Source of the DNA: Anopheles merus
Taxonomy: Eukaryota > Arthropoda > Insecta > Diptera > Culicidae
Reading direction: 5' to 3'
Assembly: GCF_017562075.2 (NCBI RefSeq)
Contig: NC_054083.1
Span: 23,422,285 to 23,486,284 of the forward strand
DNA: 64,000 nucleotides
The notes beneath the pieces are model-generated. The model saw only the letters and a program-made list of their open reading frames with translations. It had not been told where the DNA came from and made no database searches. Position 1 is the stretch's first letter. Each line of letters begins with the position of its first letter. Of the stretch, positions 21,101-33,796 are shown piece after piece. The position numbers were made by a program, and so were the translations under genes.

Positions 21101-23873
21101 CAGTTAAATTAGATGATGTAGACCAGGTACACAGAATAATGCAAACTGGAGGAGATTTGCGCAAGTTGTTTTGTACTTCCCCTTTCCACCAGCGTGAACG
21201 GGTAAACTACCTGCTACAGCATGTTTGTCGGTTTTGTCTTTCGAATTCAGCCGTCATTAACCTTTTGGGTCGTTATTTTCCAACTTTCGCTGATTACAAT
21301 CACTGTCCAGACATAATCTGGCAGAAAGCGCTTGATCGGCAAGAATATGAAAAAGTTGTTGAGCTTTTCAGCATTAAAACAGTAGTTAAAAACGAATGCA
21401 ATCTGGAGAGTACAATCGAAACCGTGAACAGAGTTCCAGAGAATGTTTTTGCTTGGCCGATGTTTTTATCTCGAGTTTTAGCTAAAACGATGACTGCAAT
21501 ATCCTGGCGAGACAAACAAGTATATCTAAATCTATTTCTCGATTACGGTAATGAGTCATGTGCTCGGGAAATGATTTCTAGTTATATTAAGAATCCCGAA
21601 CAATCTACAGTAAGCCATGCGATGATACGTGGAATGTACTCGGTAGTCGAGTTGTTGGTGCAGAACACATTCCGTCTACAGGCGAATGATATGGAGCACG
21701 CGATCATCATGCATTGGAATGATCTGCTGCCTGCTATTGCAGTCAAGACTAAACTCGATGCAAAAGAGTACGTGACTCTGCTAGAAACAGCTGTAAAGGT
21801 ACACAACGAAAAGGCGGTAGAATATTTGCTTCAAGACACGCTAAAGCGTACCGCCAAAGCTCTTAAACTGCTGCACTTCATGGCAGAGACAACGTGTTAA
21901 AGCAATTGCTAGAAGATTATCCTATCAAAGATTGTACGGTTCTTTCCACTGCCCTTCATCGAGCTGCTTTATATTGCCGGTGGCGTTGCGTAAGAACTCT
22001 GTTAGAGACAAAAGCAGCCGCTGATGTGTTTATGTCTGACTTTAAAAGTGTGGACGCAAACACTCTACTCTTGCTTGTCACTTGTGATCAAGTTCAGCTC
22101 ATTGGAAAAATTGAACTCGTAAACCTTGCGGTCTACTGCACAAGCATGACGCATCCTCTTGCTGTGGCTATACGCTATAGTACAGATACTCCTAGAATGA
22201 TTGCAACGTTACGTCTGCTAGGTTTCGGGTGGCTCGATTGCACCACGATTCTGCACGAAATAATACTTCAAGGAAGCGACCAACCCTCTTGGAATGCAAT
22301 ATGGAGTGACATCGATGATCAGCTGTCTAAGACATTTACTCTCAATTCTGATCACTGCACTTTAGCCATCAATGTGCTGCAACGCTGGAAAACGATCGCG
22401 TTCGTCGAGCAAATCAAATCGAGCAATACTTCCTTATGCTGTGCCATACAATCGAACGACAAATCAATCCTTCGGACACTACTCAGCCGCTCTCATGACA
22501 TGAGGAACCTCAACGATAGTGGAATTCTTCAAGGGATTGTGTTCCAGATCGGTTCTTCGATCGTTCGACTCGATACCGAGCATGAACAATGGGATGTGCG
22601 GACATGCTGTGACAAGATGATCAACCGAATGACCCACCTGTTTGCGAGTTCGAATGAAATGTGTTGGCAGGAGTTTACAAGCGTCTGCGGTGAAGTAGTG
22701 GTTCACTTATCTGTGTTTCCTTCTGAAGAAATATCCCAACCAATAGAGGTAGAATTCAAGATCAGGGTTCAAGAGTTCAAGAATAACACCAGGCTTATTG
22801 ATAACCTGCAGGATGTACAAACCATTGCAAATGAAATATTCAACAAACACACAGCAGTACATGCAACGTTTACTAAAGGCAATCGAACCGTGCATTTCTG
22901 GCGTTTGGAAGACTTGTCCTGTGCATACGATATTTACCCACCAGATAGTGCCATCGATCTGTCACCTCTTGTGAACATACCGGCACTCTTCGGAAAAACA
23001 GTTTTACACTGTGCTGCCTTAAAGGAAACGGATGTGGAAACGTTAAAACTGCTGATGGAAAACGGCGCCCATCCTTTGCTGAAAGATAAATTCGGAAAAA
23101 CGCCCATACATCATGCCCTGCAGAACCCTATGAAGCCTGAGTTAGCGTTGTGCTTAATGAAGGAATGTGTTGTGCGTTGTTTGTGTAGCGTCGAGGGTTC
23201 ATCACTAACGGAGGTGACTGATGGGGATGGAAAAAATAAGCTTATTCATACTGCTACGATTTGGGGACATGAAGATGCGATACTGTATTTGATAAGGAAC
23301 AACGCCGACGTGACGGCGCGGAATGTCCATCTTCAAACGCCTGCACACATAGTGGCTGTTAAACCGATGTACAATTCTGTTGCGTTGATGAAAATCTTGC
23401 TCAACCAGGACAGAGGCTTGCTGAACTTGGTTGACTCATACGGTTGCACACCGTTGGGCTGGGCTGCCAAAGTAGGTAACATCAAACTTTTGCATACAAT
23501 CATGGAATACAGGCCGGACTTCGATAATACATCAGCAAATCGGGATGCCCTTAAATATGCACTCATGGCACATCACGCACAATGGGTCAAATGTTTCATC
23601 GAACTTCTCACCGCGAACGGCATCCAGGGAATTACGAAGTTGTTTGATATGGATTTAATCATGTTGTCCCTCGATGTGGACGATTGGCAACTATCAGTGG
23701 TGCTGCTCGAGTACGAATTAGGTCATACTTTAACGAAGCAACCTACGAGAGGTGATTTAGATCGTTTTAATACCATTATACAGAGTGCTGGTGATCTGAC
23801 GACCAAACACGAATCGAAACGATTCATTATGTTGCTGAAATGTTTAATCCCGATAAGGCCTACAACACCGTAG
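18163..23873 (+). pseudogene. Ankyrin/HEPN-like gene copy 2, hybrid, broken by a 13-bp deletion
   Basis: The start is the ATG at 18163. An open frame of 1245 codons ends at TAA 21898-21900; a second frame continues from about 21894 to TAG at 23873 (up to 659 codons). The break is a 13-bp deletion at about 21868: copies 1 and 3 have GTRTGTATCATAA here, and copy 2 joins TCTTAAA directly to CTGCTG. The N-terminal 4 kb matches copy 3 almost perfectly; from about 22191 the C-terminal part matches copy 1 instead, so this is a recombinant. The RNLLAH motif is intact (Arg913-His918), as are CFAC and YLKHRLPMIIGK. The C-terminal ankyrin repeats are out of frame. The 1245-aa product could still be made with the HEPN-like block, so loss of function is not certain. 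Start by comparison with copy 3. Confidence 0.85.
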
Positions 23874-25232
23874 TAATGTTCTCGCAAGAGTAGCTCCCCA
23901 TATTGTCTCTAACTTTTGGATTCACGTTCGCGTTACCGTGCGTTTAGAAACACCGTCAAATAGCACCGAAGAGTGGAGACAATATCGATGACATGTGATA
24001 ATATTCGATCAGAAGTCCATAAGAAAATCATCTGTTTCACAGGGAGCATATTCATGTCATGAATATATTCAAATTGTTTGCATTGCATCGAATGCCATCG
24101 TACCGTACAGAATGATTGGATGCAAGGCTAGGATATCGTCTCTCGAAAAATCGTCTCGCTTACATATCGGGGTGAAATGATTCATTCATTTTGTTTTTGG
24201 CTACTTGTTTACTCTTCATGGCGCGAATTGAATACAAATACTTAGTTATAATAAAAAAACAAACTAAAACAAAGAACACGAAGCTATGTTTTGAAATTTT
24301 CTTTCATTTACTTAAACTGCATTACTATAATCATGATTGCAACACGATAATTGCAAAGGAGATATAAAGCATTATGATGCATGTCCTTAGTTGCCATATT
24401 ATGTCCGAAAAACCAATGTAGTTATTTTTGATAAAACTATTACAGGCGTCTTATTGATATCCACAAGGACAGAGGAGGCGTGGTAAGTTAGTAAGTATTG
24501 ATATTATACATTGATATACACATTTGAAAAGATTCCCCTACTGCCCAATCTTGAATATTAATATCGTGTAAACTATTTTTGAAGTAAAACTAATAAATTA
24601 TCTAATATTATTTTAAATAACAAAACACGTTATCAAAGATTTTGACACTTCAACTTCGGAAACACACTTTATATTGAGAAATATTCACATTTTTGGCTGT
24701 GGGACATTTTTGCGGTCCCAAATAGTCAATATATCAGTGGGCATCTGTATAGAAAAAATGCCTTTGAGCTAGTGTCAAGAAGTAATCAGATGTCAAGGTA
24801 TCAAAGGGTAATAGTAATAACACTATTCGCTCATATTTACTATCATTAGAGAGCCTACTCGTCGTTGCAGTACAGAAGATGCGTCGGCTCCTGTCAAGCA
24901 TAACATCCAATGATTCAATTTCCATCTCTACGGTGGGCAGTGTCTTTCCTTATCAAATGCTGATTATCCGCATGCGTGAGCAAAACTAATCTCGTAAACC
25001 CATATAAGCCTGGTTTAAATAAAAAGCTGATATTGGTTGAACTCAAAATTCAGACGCGTAATCTTGTAAATATTTTTTATCACATGGATAATTTGTTTAA
25101 GCAAGTTTAACGTTATCTACGTAGCTAGCTTTTCGGTTTTATTGATTTTTAAGATATGTACACCGTATTTGTTCCACAAACTGTGCAGTCGTATTTGAAC
25201 ACCTCGAACATTTGACATCGGTCCTCACTATC
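23874..25232. other. Spacer between ankyrin copies 2 and 3
   Basis: Near-identical copy of 16804..18162. It has the poly(A) signal of copy 2 at 24250-24255 and the same RTE 3' fragment at 24461-24496. No independent gene is seen. Confidence 0.6.
24461..24496 (+). mobile_element. Duplicated 36-bp RTE 3' fragment
   Basis: Exact counterpart of 17391-17426, offset by 7070 bp. The fragment was therefore in place before the segmental duplication. Confidence 0.65.
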
Positions 25233-28200
25233 ATGGGTGGTCGAGACACGCTTTCATTGTCCAGCATTTCTGCACTCTTCGAAGCCATCTCGAGCAAGGA
25301 TGAGACCATGCTAGCGGATGCCTTGCGAATGGCCACCATCGAAACTGTGCTGTGCTTTGAATCGACCTACGGAGTTTCTCCGTTAATTTGGTGCGTTCAA
25401 ACTGGCGACGTGAGTTATCTTGGATTGGTGGAATGTCTGCTGTCCAGCGGATTGTACGATTGCCAAATGGTTGACAGCAAGGGCCGCTCAGTACTAGCCA
25501 GCATAGCCGAGAAGCATACCGACAATCCTAAGTTTGTGGAAAAGTTAATTGAGCTTGAGATCCATGGAGTGGATGAGGAAACCGCATGCTATAGAATATT
25601 AAGACAAAACTCGTTGCAATTACTTAAGCTTTATATAGCTCTAAAGAAACTCGACGGAGCAGCATTGTTTCAACCACTAGCCAACGCCCTGATTCAGATA
25701 AATATCAAAAATGTGAAAATTGACTTTGATCTACGGGTGTTCGTACAGTGGAAGCTCGCCGACTATGGCCATCGGCATTTATCGGGTGATTACAAATTCC
25801 TTCCAGGACAAACGACGCACCATGAGTGGAAGAAGCACATCAAAGTGATAAGTGATTGTTGGAGCGTTATAGCCGATAAGTACGATACTGGTAATTATGC
25901 AGACATTGACGACCGTTTATTGCAACGATTGAAGGTAATTCATAACCATCTCTACTTCCTGCAGTACAAACCGTTCGTCAAGCACCTGCCGATGCGAGAG
26001 ATGATCTTTTGTTTGGCAATATTTTTAACCATCTTTCACCATCCAAGAGAATATTTTATGTTTCGCCTGATAGTGAATAAATGTCTTGTGATGGAGTTTG
26101 TGCGCACGATTGTCAGGCAAGTAGAATGCATTAAAGAAAATCTTGAAAAAATAGAAGAAGACCTCAAGGCAATAAGAAATGCCTCAGATTCGTGGACCAA
26201 TAATAGCATAGCAAGTTTTTTCGAGATACTCGTAGAGAGACTAGAAATAGCGAATATTCCTAACAAAGCGTATCTTGCTAAGCAACTTCACCAAAAGAGA
26301 ACGAGGCCATCCTTTACGGTCGTAGTGGAACTGTTCAAAACAATGAAGAAATATGACAAACAGTGGGCCACTTCAAAGATTCCTGAAATGAAACAGCTTG
26401 TGAAGGAATGTAGAGAGCATCTTGTCGCGGCTATTAAAAATCATATACCAAGCGCGTTACATCCAGCAAACGTTGCTGATCGCTTGATCGCACAAATGAA
26501 AAGCAATACATTAATCGACACAGCTGTAACGGGCATCGTCGCCAATGAATCGTTCAACATGGAAGCGTTTATGGGTGGCAAGGATCGACGATCTATAAGA
26601 AAGCTACGGAAATGCTACAAGCACGGTAAACAGTTTTATTCACTCTGGAAAATTCACAACTGCTTTTCGGACATGGACAAAGCTTCCCTGGAACATCCGG
26701 AAGTATCTTTTGGTTGTGTAAAACGCGCACTATCGGTGCTCGGCGAATCGGTGAAAAACACGAACAGTACCCCTAATATGCCCAACAAATGGATTTATCT
26801 AATGTTTCAAAAATTCCTAACTTGTCAGTTTACAGATTGTACCATCTTTCTTCGCAATGTCTACGCGAAGCAATTTTCCCTAGCGAGACTGTCCATAACG
26901 TATGATATGGAGAGAGAAATATTGAAGGAGGTGTCCGAACAAGTGGTACCTTTCTTATTAAAGTTACGTATTTTGTTTATTTCTGCACTTGCTGGTATCC
27001 GACGCACCTTCTGTGGGATGCTATATCGGTGTGCTTCGTTGGAAGCGTTACGATCGCTGTTACAGTATGCTAATATTGAGATAGATGCCTCCGGTGAAGA
27101 AACACATTGGTACGCAGAGGTGGAATATTTTTTTAACCATAAAACGCCAAATCCTAAACGGCCAGTGAAGCATGCAGCTCTTTTTGAACAAGTAGAGCTG
27201 CAGTTAATACAACAGTGTGCGATGATTAAAGAGTGGTTGGCAATGATACATACACAGAATAGAGTACCGTTCTCGAGTTTGCGCCAAACTTGCTTTGCCT
27301 GCAACGATATCACCACTATTCGACGATTGCTAAGATGGAAGCTGGAATTGTGTTATCCAAATAAAATGCTGCAAAGGATGTGTAGCACATGGAATTCTTC
27401 TACACTTGAGCGGATAAATATTTCAACGCTTTTTCCTTCGCTGTCTGCAATTGATCCAGATACGGTGAGCGGAAATCTACGAACAATTCAGCAAGCAATG
27501 GGTTCTGCACACAATTGCATCGACCACACTAGGAAGCTTACCTTCGACTTCAGAATAGCTAACAGCATCGATGAGACCATGCTCGAGGAGCTCAATACTA
27601 TGTTGCGACCGTACTATGATAACATGTTCCTTCTGGACCATAAGTGGAAAGCACTTCAAACGTTCTGCAAAAAACATCAATTACCATGGAATATCCCACT
27701 GGCAGCCGAGCTAAGAGTGCGTGATCAGGCTCTTTTGCAGCAGCTGTTTGACAATCGACGGAAAAAGTTACGATCGTTGCTTGAGATACACGGCATCCGA
27801 AAGGTGGAGGATATTGCCATCATGATAAAAAATGATTATCCGCTGGTCAATGCCTCCATTCAGTATTATCAACAGGAAATCTGCGAAATGTTGACTGCAG
27901 TCGGATACTTTGGAGATAGTTTCCATTACCTAAAGCATCGCCTACCGATGATCATCGGGAAAAGCTATCGCAATCTCCTTGCACACGATAACCTGTCATA
28001 CAACGTTCTAACAGACGGAGGAGATGAAAAGATAGTGATCAATGCATTCATATTGGCTCACAAGACACATTACTTATTCGATGAAAGGCAAGGCGATCAG
28101 ATCGAGTTCAGCTTCCCCGCTATAGAAGACACATACGAGTGGATCGACGATCAGCATCGACTACTGACAGCAGTTAAATTAGATGATGTAGACCAGGTAC

Positions 28201-30966
28201 ACAGAATAATGCAAACTGGAGGAGATTTGCGCAAGTTGTTTTGTACTTCCCCTTTCCACCAGCGTGAACGGGTAAACTACCTGCTACAGCATGTTTGACG
28301 GTTTTGTCTTTCGAATTCAGCCGTCATTAACCTTTTGGGTCGTTATTTTCCAACTTTCGCTGATTACAATCACTGTCCAGACATAATCTGGCAGAAAGCG
28401 CTTGATCGGCAAGAATATGAAAAAGTTGTTGAGCTTTTCAGCATTAAAACAGTAGTTAAAAACGAATGCAATCTGGAGAGTACAATCGAAACCGTGAACA
28501 GAGTTCCAGAGAATGTTTTTGCTTGGCCGATGTTTTTATCTCGAGTTTTAGCTAAAACGATGACTGCAATATCCTGGCGAGACAAACAAGTATATCTAAA
28601 TCTATTTCTCGATTACGGTAATGAGTCATGTGCTCGGGAAATGATTTCTAGTTATATTAAGAATCCCGAACAATCTACAGTAAGCCATGCGATGATACGT
28701 GGAATGTACTCGGTAGTCGAGTTGTTGGTGCAGAACACATTCCGTCTACAGGCGAATGATATGGAGCACGCGATCATCATGCATTGGAATGATCTGCTGC
28801 CTGCTATTGCAGTCAAGACTAAACTCGATGCAAAAGAGTACGTGACTCTGCTAGAAACAGCTGTAAAGGTACACAACGAAAAGGCGGTAGAATATTTGCT
28901 TCAAGACACGCTAAAGCGTACCGCCAAAGCTCTTAAAGTGTGTATCATAACTGCTGCACTTCATGGCAGAGACAACGTGTTAAAGCAATTGCTAGAAGAT
29001 TATCCTATCAAAGATTGTACGGTTCTTTCCACTGCCCTTCATCGAGCTGCTTTATATTGCCGGTGGCGTTGCGTAAGAACTCTGTTAGAGACAAAAGCAG
29101 CCGCTGATGTGTTTATGTCTGACTTTAAAAGTGTGGACGCAAACACTCTACTCTTGCTTGTCACTTGTGATCAAGTTCAGCTCATTGGAAAAATTGAACT
29201 CGTAAACCTTGCGGTCTACTGCACAAGCATGACGCATCCTCTTGCTGTGGCTATACGCTATAGTACAGATACTCCTAGAATGATTGCAACGTTACGCCTG
29301 CTAGGTTTCGGGTGGCTCGATTGCACCTCGATTCTGCACGAAATAATACTTCAAGGAGGCGACCAACCCTCTTGGAATGCAATATGGAGTGACATCGATG
29401 ATCAGCTGTCTAAGACATTTACTCTCAATTCTGATCACTGCACTTTAGTTATCAATGTGCTGCAACGCTGGAAAACGATCGCGTTCGTCGAGCAATACTT
29501 CCTTATGCTGTGCCATACAATCGAACGACAAATCAATCCTTCGGACACTACTCAGCCGCTCTCATGACATGAGGAACCTCAACGATAGTGGAATTCTTCA
29601 AGGGATTGTGTTCCAGATCGGTTCTTCGATCGTTCGACTCGATACCGAGCATGAACAATGGGATGTGCGGACATGCTGTGACAAGATGATCAACAGAATG
29701 ACCCACCTGTTTGCGAGTTCGAATGAAATGTGTTGGCAGGAGTTTACAATCGTTTGCGGTGAAGTGATGGTTCACTTTTCTGTGTTTCCTTCTGAAGAAA
29801 TATCCCAACCAGCGGCAGTAGAGTTCATGATCAAAGATACCACCAGGCTTATTGATAACCTGCAGGATGTACAAACCATTGCAAATGAAATATTCAACAA
29901 ACACACAGCAGTACATGCAACGTTTACTAAAGGCAATCGAACCGTGCATTTCTGGCGATGGGAAGACTGGATTTGTGCGTACGATATCTACCCACCAGAT
30001 AGTGCCATCGATCTGTCACCCATCTTAAATGTTCAAGTATTAGCTGGGCAAACAGTGCATGAAGCAATGATGTGGGAAGTGGATCAAGAAATGATACAAC
30101 TACTCGTAAAGAATGGCGCAAGCCCTCTCGTAGTAGACGCATGCGGAGACACACCAATCAATGGAGCCCTACGAAACTTTGCCATGCCGGAAGTGGCAAT
30201 TTACTTAATCGATGAATGTCTGCGACATGATTTGCGAGATGCCGAGGGATCTACATTGAAGGATGCAGTATATAAGCATCAGCTGCTGGTCGGTGCCGCT
30301 GTTAATGGACACATGATTGCTGTAAAATGCTTCTTACAGCTCAATATAGACTTAACTACCACATACAGCGACGGTAAAACTGTGGCGCACATAGTGGCGT
30401 GCACACAGTTGGCGAATTCAGTACATATGATGGAAATGCTTCTAGACTACGATAGCCGCCTGATAGATATGGTAGATGTTAACGGTTGCACACCGTTGGC
30501 ATATGCAGCTGAAGTCGGTTCCGTTGCGATGCTTAATTTGATATTGGAATACAATCCTAAACTCGAAATGATACCGACTAGTAGAATTGCACTTCGCACT
30601 GCCATTTGTGAACACCAGGTACTGTGGGCCAAACGTTTTCTGGGCGTACTGCACGAAAAACAAGTTCGTGGGATAACTTCCATCGATGGAGATGACGAGG
30701 ATGATCTGGTTGTTTTATCACTAAAATGCAATGACTTGCAATTATCGAAGGCATTAATTGAGTACGAATTGGGCCATCCCGTAGAAGAAACGACTAAAGA
30801 CAATCTTCCTCGAATCCAAAAAATTCTTCAATCTTCTACTTTAGACGAGCCACGGGTTTCTATGCAGATATTGATAGAGATAAACAATTTAGCTGGTGCT
30901 AAAGAGTTCTTCGACATTCTAAGAAACATAAGTGCAAAAATTACACAAACTGCAGATAATAAATAA
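25233..30966 (+). pseudogene. Ankyrin/HEPN-like gene copy 3, broken by a nonsense codon and a 14-bp deletion
   Basis: The start ATG at 25233 matches copy 2. The first frame gives 1021 aa and stops at TGA 28296-28298, where copy 2 has TGT (Cys), a single T-to-A change. The same frame continues open until about 29492, where a 14-bp deletion between two TCGAGCAA direct repeats shifts it; the next frame runs to TAA at 30966. The N terminus is nearly identical to copy 2. After about 29950 the C terminus diverges clearly from copies 1 and 2 (for example LNVQVLAGQTVHEAMMWEVD) but keeps ankyrin repeats (YGCTPLGW-like NGCTPLAYAAEVGSVAMLNL). This is therefore the ancestral second gene's own 3' end. RNLLAH (Arg913-His918) and its surrounding block are intact upstream of the nonsense codon. 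Three reading pieces survive, so this is most likely a recent pseudogene, unless the changes are haplotype or assembly errors. Confidence 0.85.
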
Positions 30967-31023
30967 GGCAAGTTAACCCACACAGTGGAGATTACGAAAA
31001 TGGAATAATATATATATAAATGG

Positions 31024-31029
31024 AATAAA
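31024..31029 (+). terminator. poly(A) signal, ankyrin copy 3
   Basis: AATAAA 58 bp after the final stop codon, in a run of overlapping AATAAAT motifs. Confidence 0.45.
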
Positions 31030-32364
31030 TAAATATATGGATCTACTGTAACAGCGCCAAGAATTGAATTAGTAACAGATAAGCATTTCTATCAAAAATT
31101 TATTTACTTAAAAAACAATATTGTATAGAAAATAAATCCACAATTAAAAATGAATTCATTTTTAAAGAGATATTCAAAAATATATTGTCTAAAAAGTAAA
31201 TTTATTACTCCCTATTTGGAGGATTAAAGACGCGAGACCGTATCGCCGGATGAGTAAGTAAGTATTTGGAAGATCTTTAATCTCCATCTTCACAAATTAT
31301 AAAAAATGTTGGGTGCAGATGACAAAAATGATGTAACTGAATGTGCGAATATGACAAATGAGTGAATAATCTGACAACTACATAGCCCTGAAACTCCAGA
31401 AATAGAAATATAATAGCCGTTTCTGCCAATTTTTGCAAGACTTTTGTGCGCTACGTTTAGGGAACTCCATCTCATCTTTCCTGGGTGTTACATATTGAAT
31501 GTTGTTAGGGACTTCGCTTCAACCGTTTTCGAAATTTCCGAGCTCTCTTTTAAGTGATTTGAATCAAAGTAGAAAAATGACTATAGAGATTTGAATCTTT
31601 ATCACACTCTTTAACTATTTATAAAAAATATACAATATTTATCCTATTACTATCACTTCACTCAATTTTAGAGATGTAGATCCAAGAAGGAAATACTATT
31701 GAACAGTGGCATTTACAGCAATACCAATGTGAAATGTGGCAATGGATTATAGAAATTAGCATGCGATAATTCACAAGACTCAACAACATGCTTCTCGTGG
31801 AAAATAGGCGAATGTCGGCCAAAAGGTCCAAAGCCTCTATAAATAAAATGCCGATCGTGGGTTCACGCCTCGTAGAGACCTTCACTCCGATGCAAGAACC
31901 GACTCTTTGACTGCGTGCTCTCTGACTCAATCATATATCTCGAAAGCCTGTAATGACCGGTATTACCAGTCGTAACGCCAAATAGTAGATGGATTGTATA
32001 ACGCGTATTAATTTTGAGTAGCAAAATCAAGGTGTTACAGCAGCAGAACGTTAAAAAGTATGATTTAATAATTTATGGAATTTGCAAATTGAACAAATAT
32101 TAAATACTTACTTGCTTTCCTCCGGTAAACTACACCGAGCAATGCATGGGCAAGTAATTTAAGATAAGGGAACTTCCTTTAACTTTTACTTTTCGGTGAA
32201 AATTGAGAATATCACAACCGCGACACTGATATTCTTTCTAATTACATAGTTCACAACTGCTTTTTTGTTGGTTTTGAATGGCAGCAAAGTGTTTTAATGC
32301 AATGTGCACTTAGATGTGAATTATATGCTTACTGTGCTACACTTCACAACGCAACAAACTAAAG
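31030..32364. other. AT-rich intergenic region
   Basis: No gene is supported. Near 31240-31262 the string CGCCGGATGAGTAAGTAAGTA matches the 3' tail of the RTE-like element (plus orientation), a likely tiny fragment. Short frames at 31290-31930 (minus) lack domain features. Confidence 0.55.
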
Positions 32365-33238
32365 GGCTGGTATTATTGAATCCGTTCGTAGCGGCGGCGT
32401 ACGTCTCGACACTCATTTTTCTTACGTACTAGATGGTTGCTACAGTTATTTACCGCGGTGTTGGAGGACCGGGCAAGGTCCTTGAAAGAGAACAGGTCGA
32501 AGCGCTTAGAGTAAATTGACAGAAAGCCATGGGAAAATTTTGACAGTTAAAGTGAACATTGTTTATGTTTAGCGATGGACGTTGCTATGGAGTGAATGAG
32601 AGTTTTGTTCAGCATTTTACATTCAATTCCTGGTAGAATATTTGAAGAATTAGAATCCAATTAGAATATTACATGACTGATACAATCCAAGGATCTCTTT
32701 TATCATTCGTAGCCGGGTTATAAGTAAATGACGGTATGCATATTGTACCAGTGTGTGTCGATTGGATGTTTCATTTTACTCTCAGTGTTCAATTGAAAGT
32801 AAAAAGGACTGCTTTAACCCAGTTGGAACATGTTAAACATATCGTTTTTCCAGCAGGACCGTTGCAAACGGTAGTGGTTTGTGGTCACGGAATGGCAAAC
32901 AATGAAAAAGGTTATCAATGTTTCTGGATACAGAGTAGACTGCAATTACTTCTCCTTTATTGTCCAGAAGTGATTGACCGCAAGAAATTTAACCAATATA
33001 ACCTTCCTAATAGTAAATTCGTCCACTTTTGCGCGTTAACTATTAGCCGTTTGTTTGTAAACACTTTTTCATGAAACTGTCAAAAGCGAGCTGAAAATGG
33101 CAACCTAGCAACGGGCTTTGCATCGACCTGTTCTCCTTAATAGATCTTGGGACCGGGCTCAAAAAATGTCCTGCCATCCCTAGAATTTCATGTGAGCGCC
33201 GTACGTTCCCGCTACGAACGGATTCAATAATACCAGCC
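32365..33238. mobile_element. 874-bp non-autonomous DNA transposon with 30-bp perfect terminal inverted repeats
   Basis: The left end starts GGCTGGTATTATTGAATCCG and the right end is its exact reverse complement; identity covers the outer 30 bp, followed by imperfect subterminal similarity (CGTACG blocks, then GAGAACAGGTCGA..GC on both arms about 130 and 110 bp in). Flanks allow a 3-bp target duplication AAG (32362-32364 and 33239-33241). The interior, including a 112-codon frame at 32736-33074, shows no transposase. The superfamily is not settled; 3-bp duplications occur in PIF/Harbinger and CACTA elements. Confidence 0.8.
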
Positions 33239-33640
33239 AAGGAAATGGTAAAAAACAAGTACTAACTGAGTTTTTATTGTGCGTTGTACAACATTTGAAC
33301 CTACCTTACGATTCTAAGTTATATGCACCATCAGCGCTATGAATTGTTAATTTGATTGAGAATTTATCAAAAATATTCCATAGAATCTGTTATGAAAACA
33401 AACATTTTTCAAAGATGACGGACGACGAAAGAAAATTAGCTGTCAAGTCATTTCGCCTGGTTTTCGCCGTAGCAAAATATAAGGAATAATTATTTTAATT
33501 TTATTTAATTTGACTCCAAGACTCATGAATTTCTGATATGAATGATTCAATATAATCCTAGCAAATGGTTTTTTTAAGTAATCAGAAATTTTAAACAATA
33601 TTTTTAACATTCCAATGACATTTTTCGCCCCTCGGTAGAA
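33239..33640. other. Probable Rm62 upstream/promoter region
   Basis: About 400 bp between the inverted-repeat element and the likely Rm62 first exon. It includes GCTGTCAAG near 33448, the same CTGTCA motif seen upstream of MCAT/CTU2 and NOSIP. No TATA box is obvious. Confidence 0.4.
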
Positions 33641-33796
33641 TCAAGTTTGAGACGCACTGTACACTGCATATGTCAACATGCGCTTCAGAGTGTTCGTGAG
33701 CGAAACCGGAGAAGGTCGTGCAATTCACACCGTGAACTTTATTTTTCCCGATTTTGCCTCGTAAACTGCAGCAACCCCCCTCAAAATACACTAAAA

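Larger units (their letters stand above)
15121..22190 (+). repeat. 7.07-kb tandem segmental duplication, unit 1
   Basis: This unit runs from the C-terminal third of ankyrin copy 1, through the spacer, to the same codon region of copy 2. It is almost identical to 22191..29273. Landmarks in copy 1's 3' part, the spacer and copy 2's 5' part all recur exactly 7070 bp later; after the 13-bp deletion at 21868 the offset becomes 7083. I count only about three differences between the two 1.68-kb 3' gene parts. Confidence 0.9.
22191..29273 (+). repeat. 7.08-kb tandem segmental duplication, unit 2
   Basis: Second unit of the duplication that begins at 15121; it lacks the 13-bp deletion found in unit 1. 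Both junctions fall at the same 23-bp string (starting CCTAGAATGATTGCAACG) that is present at 15121, 22191 and 29274. Confidence 0.9.

Noticed and set aside
32736..33074. 112-codon plus frame inside the inverted-repeat element, considered as a transposase
   Set aside because: No DDE or zinc-finger pattern, far too short, and ordinary AT-rich composition.
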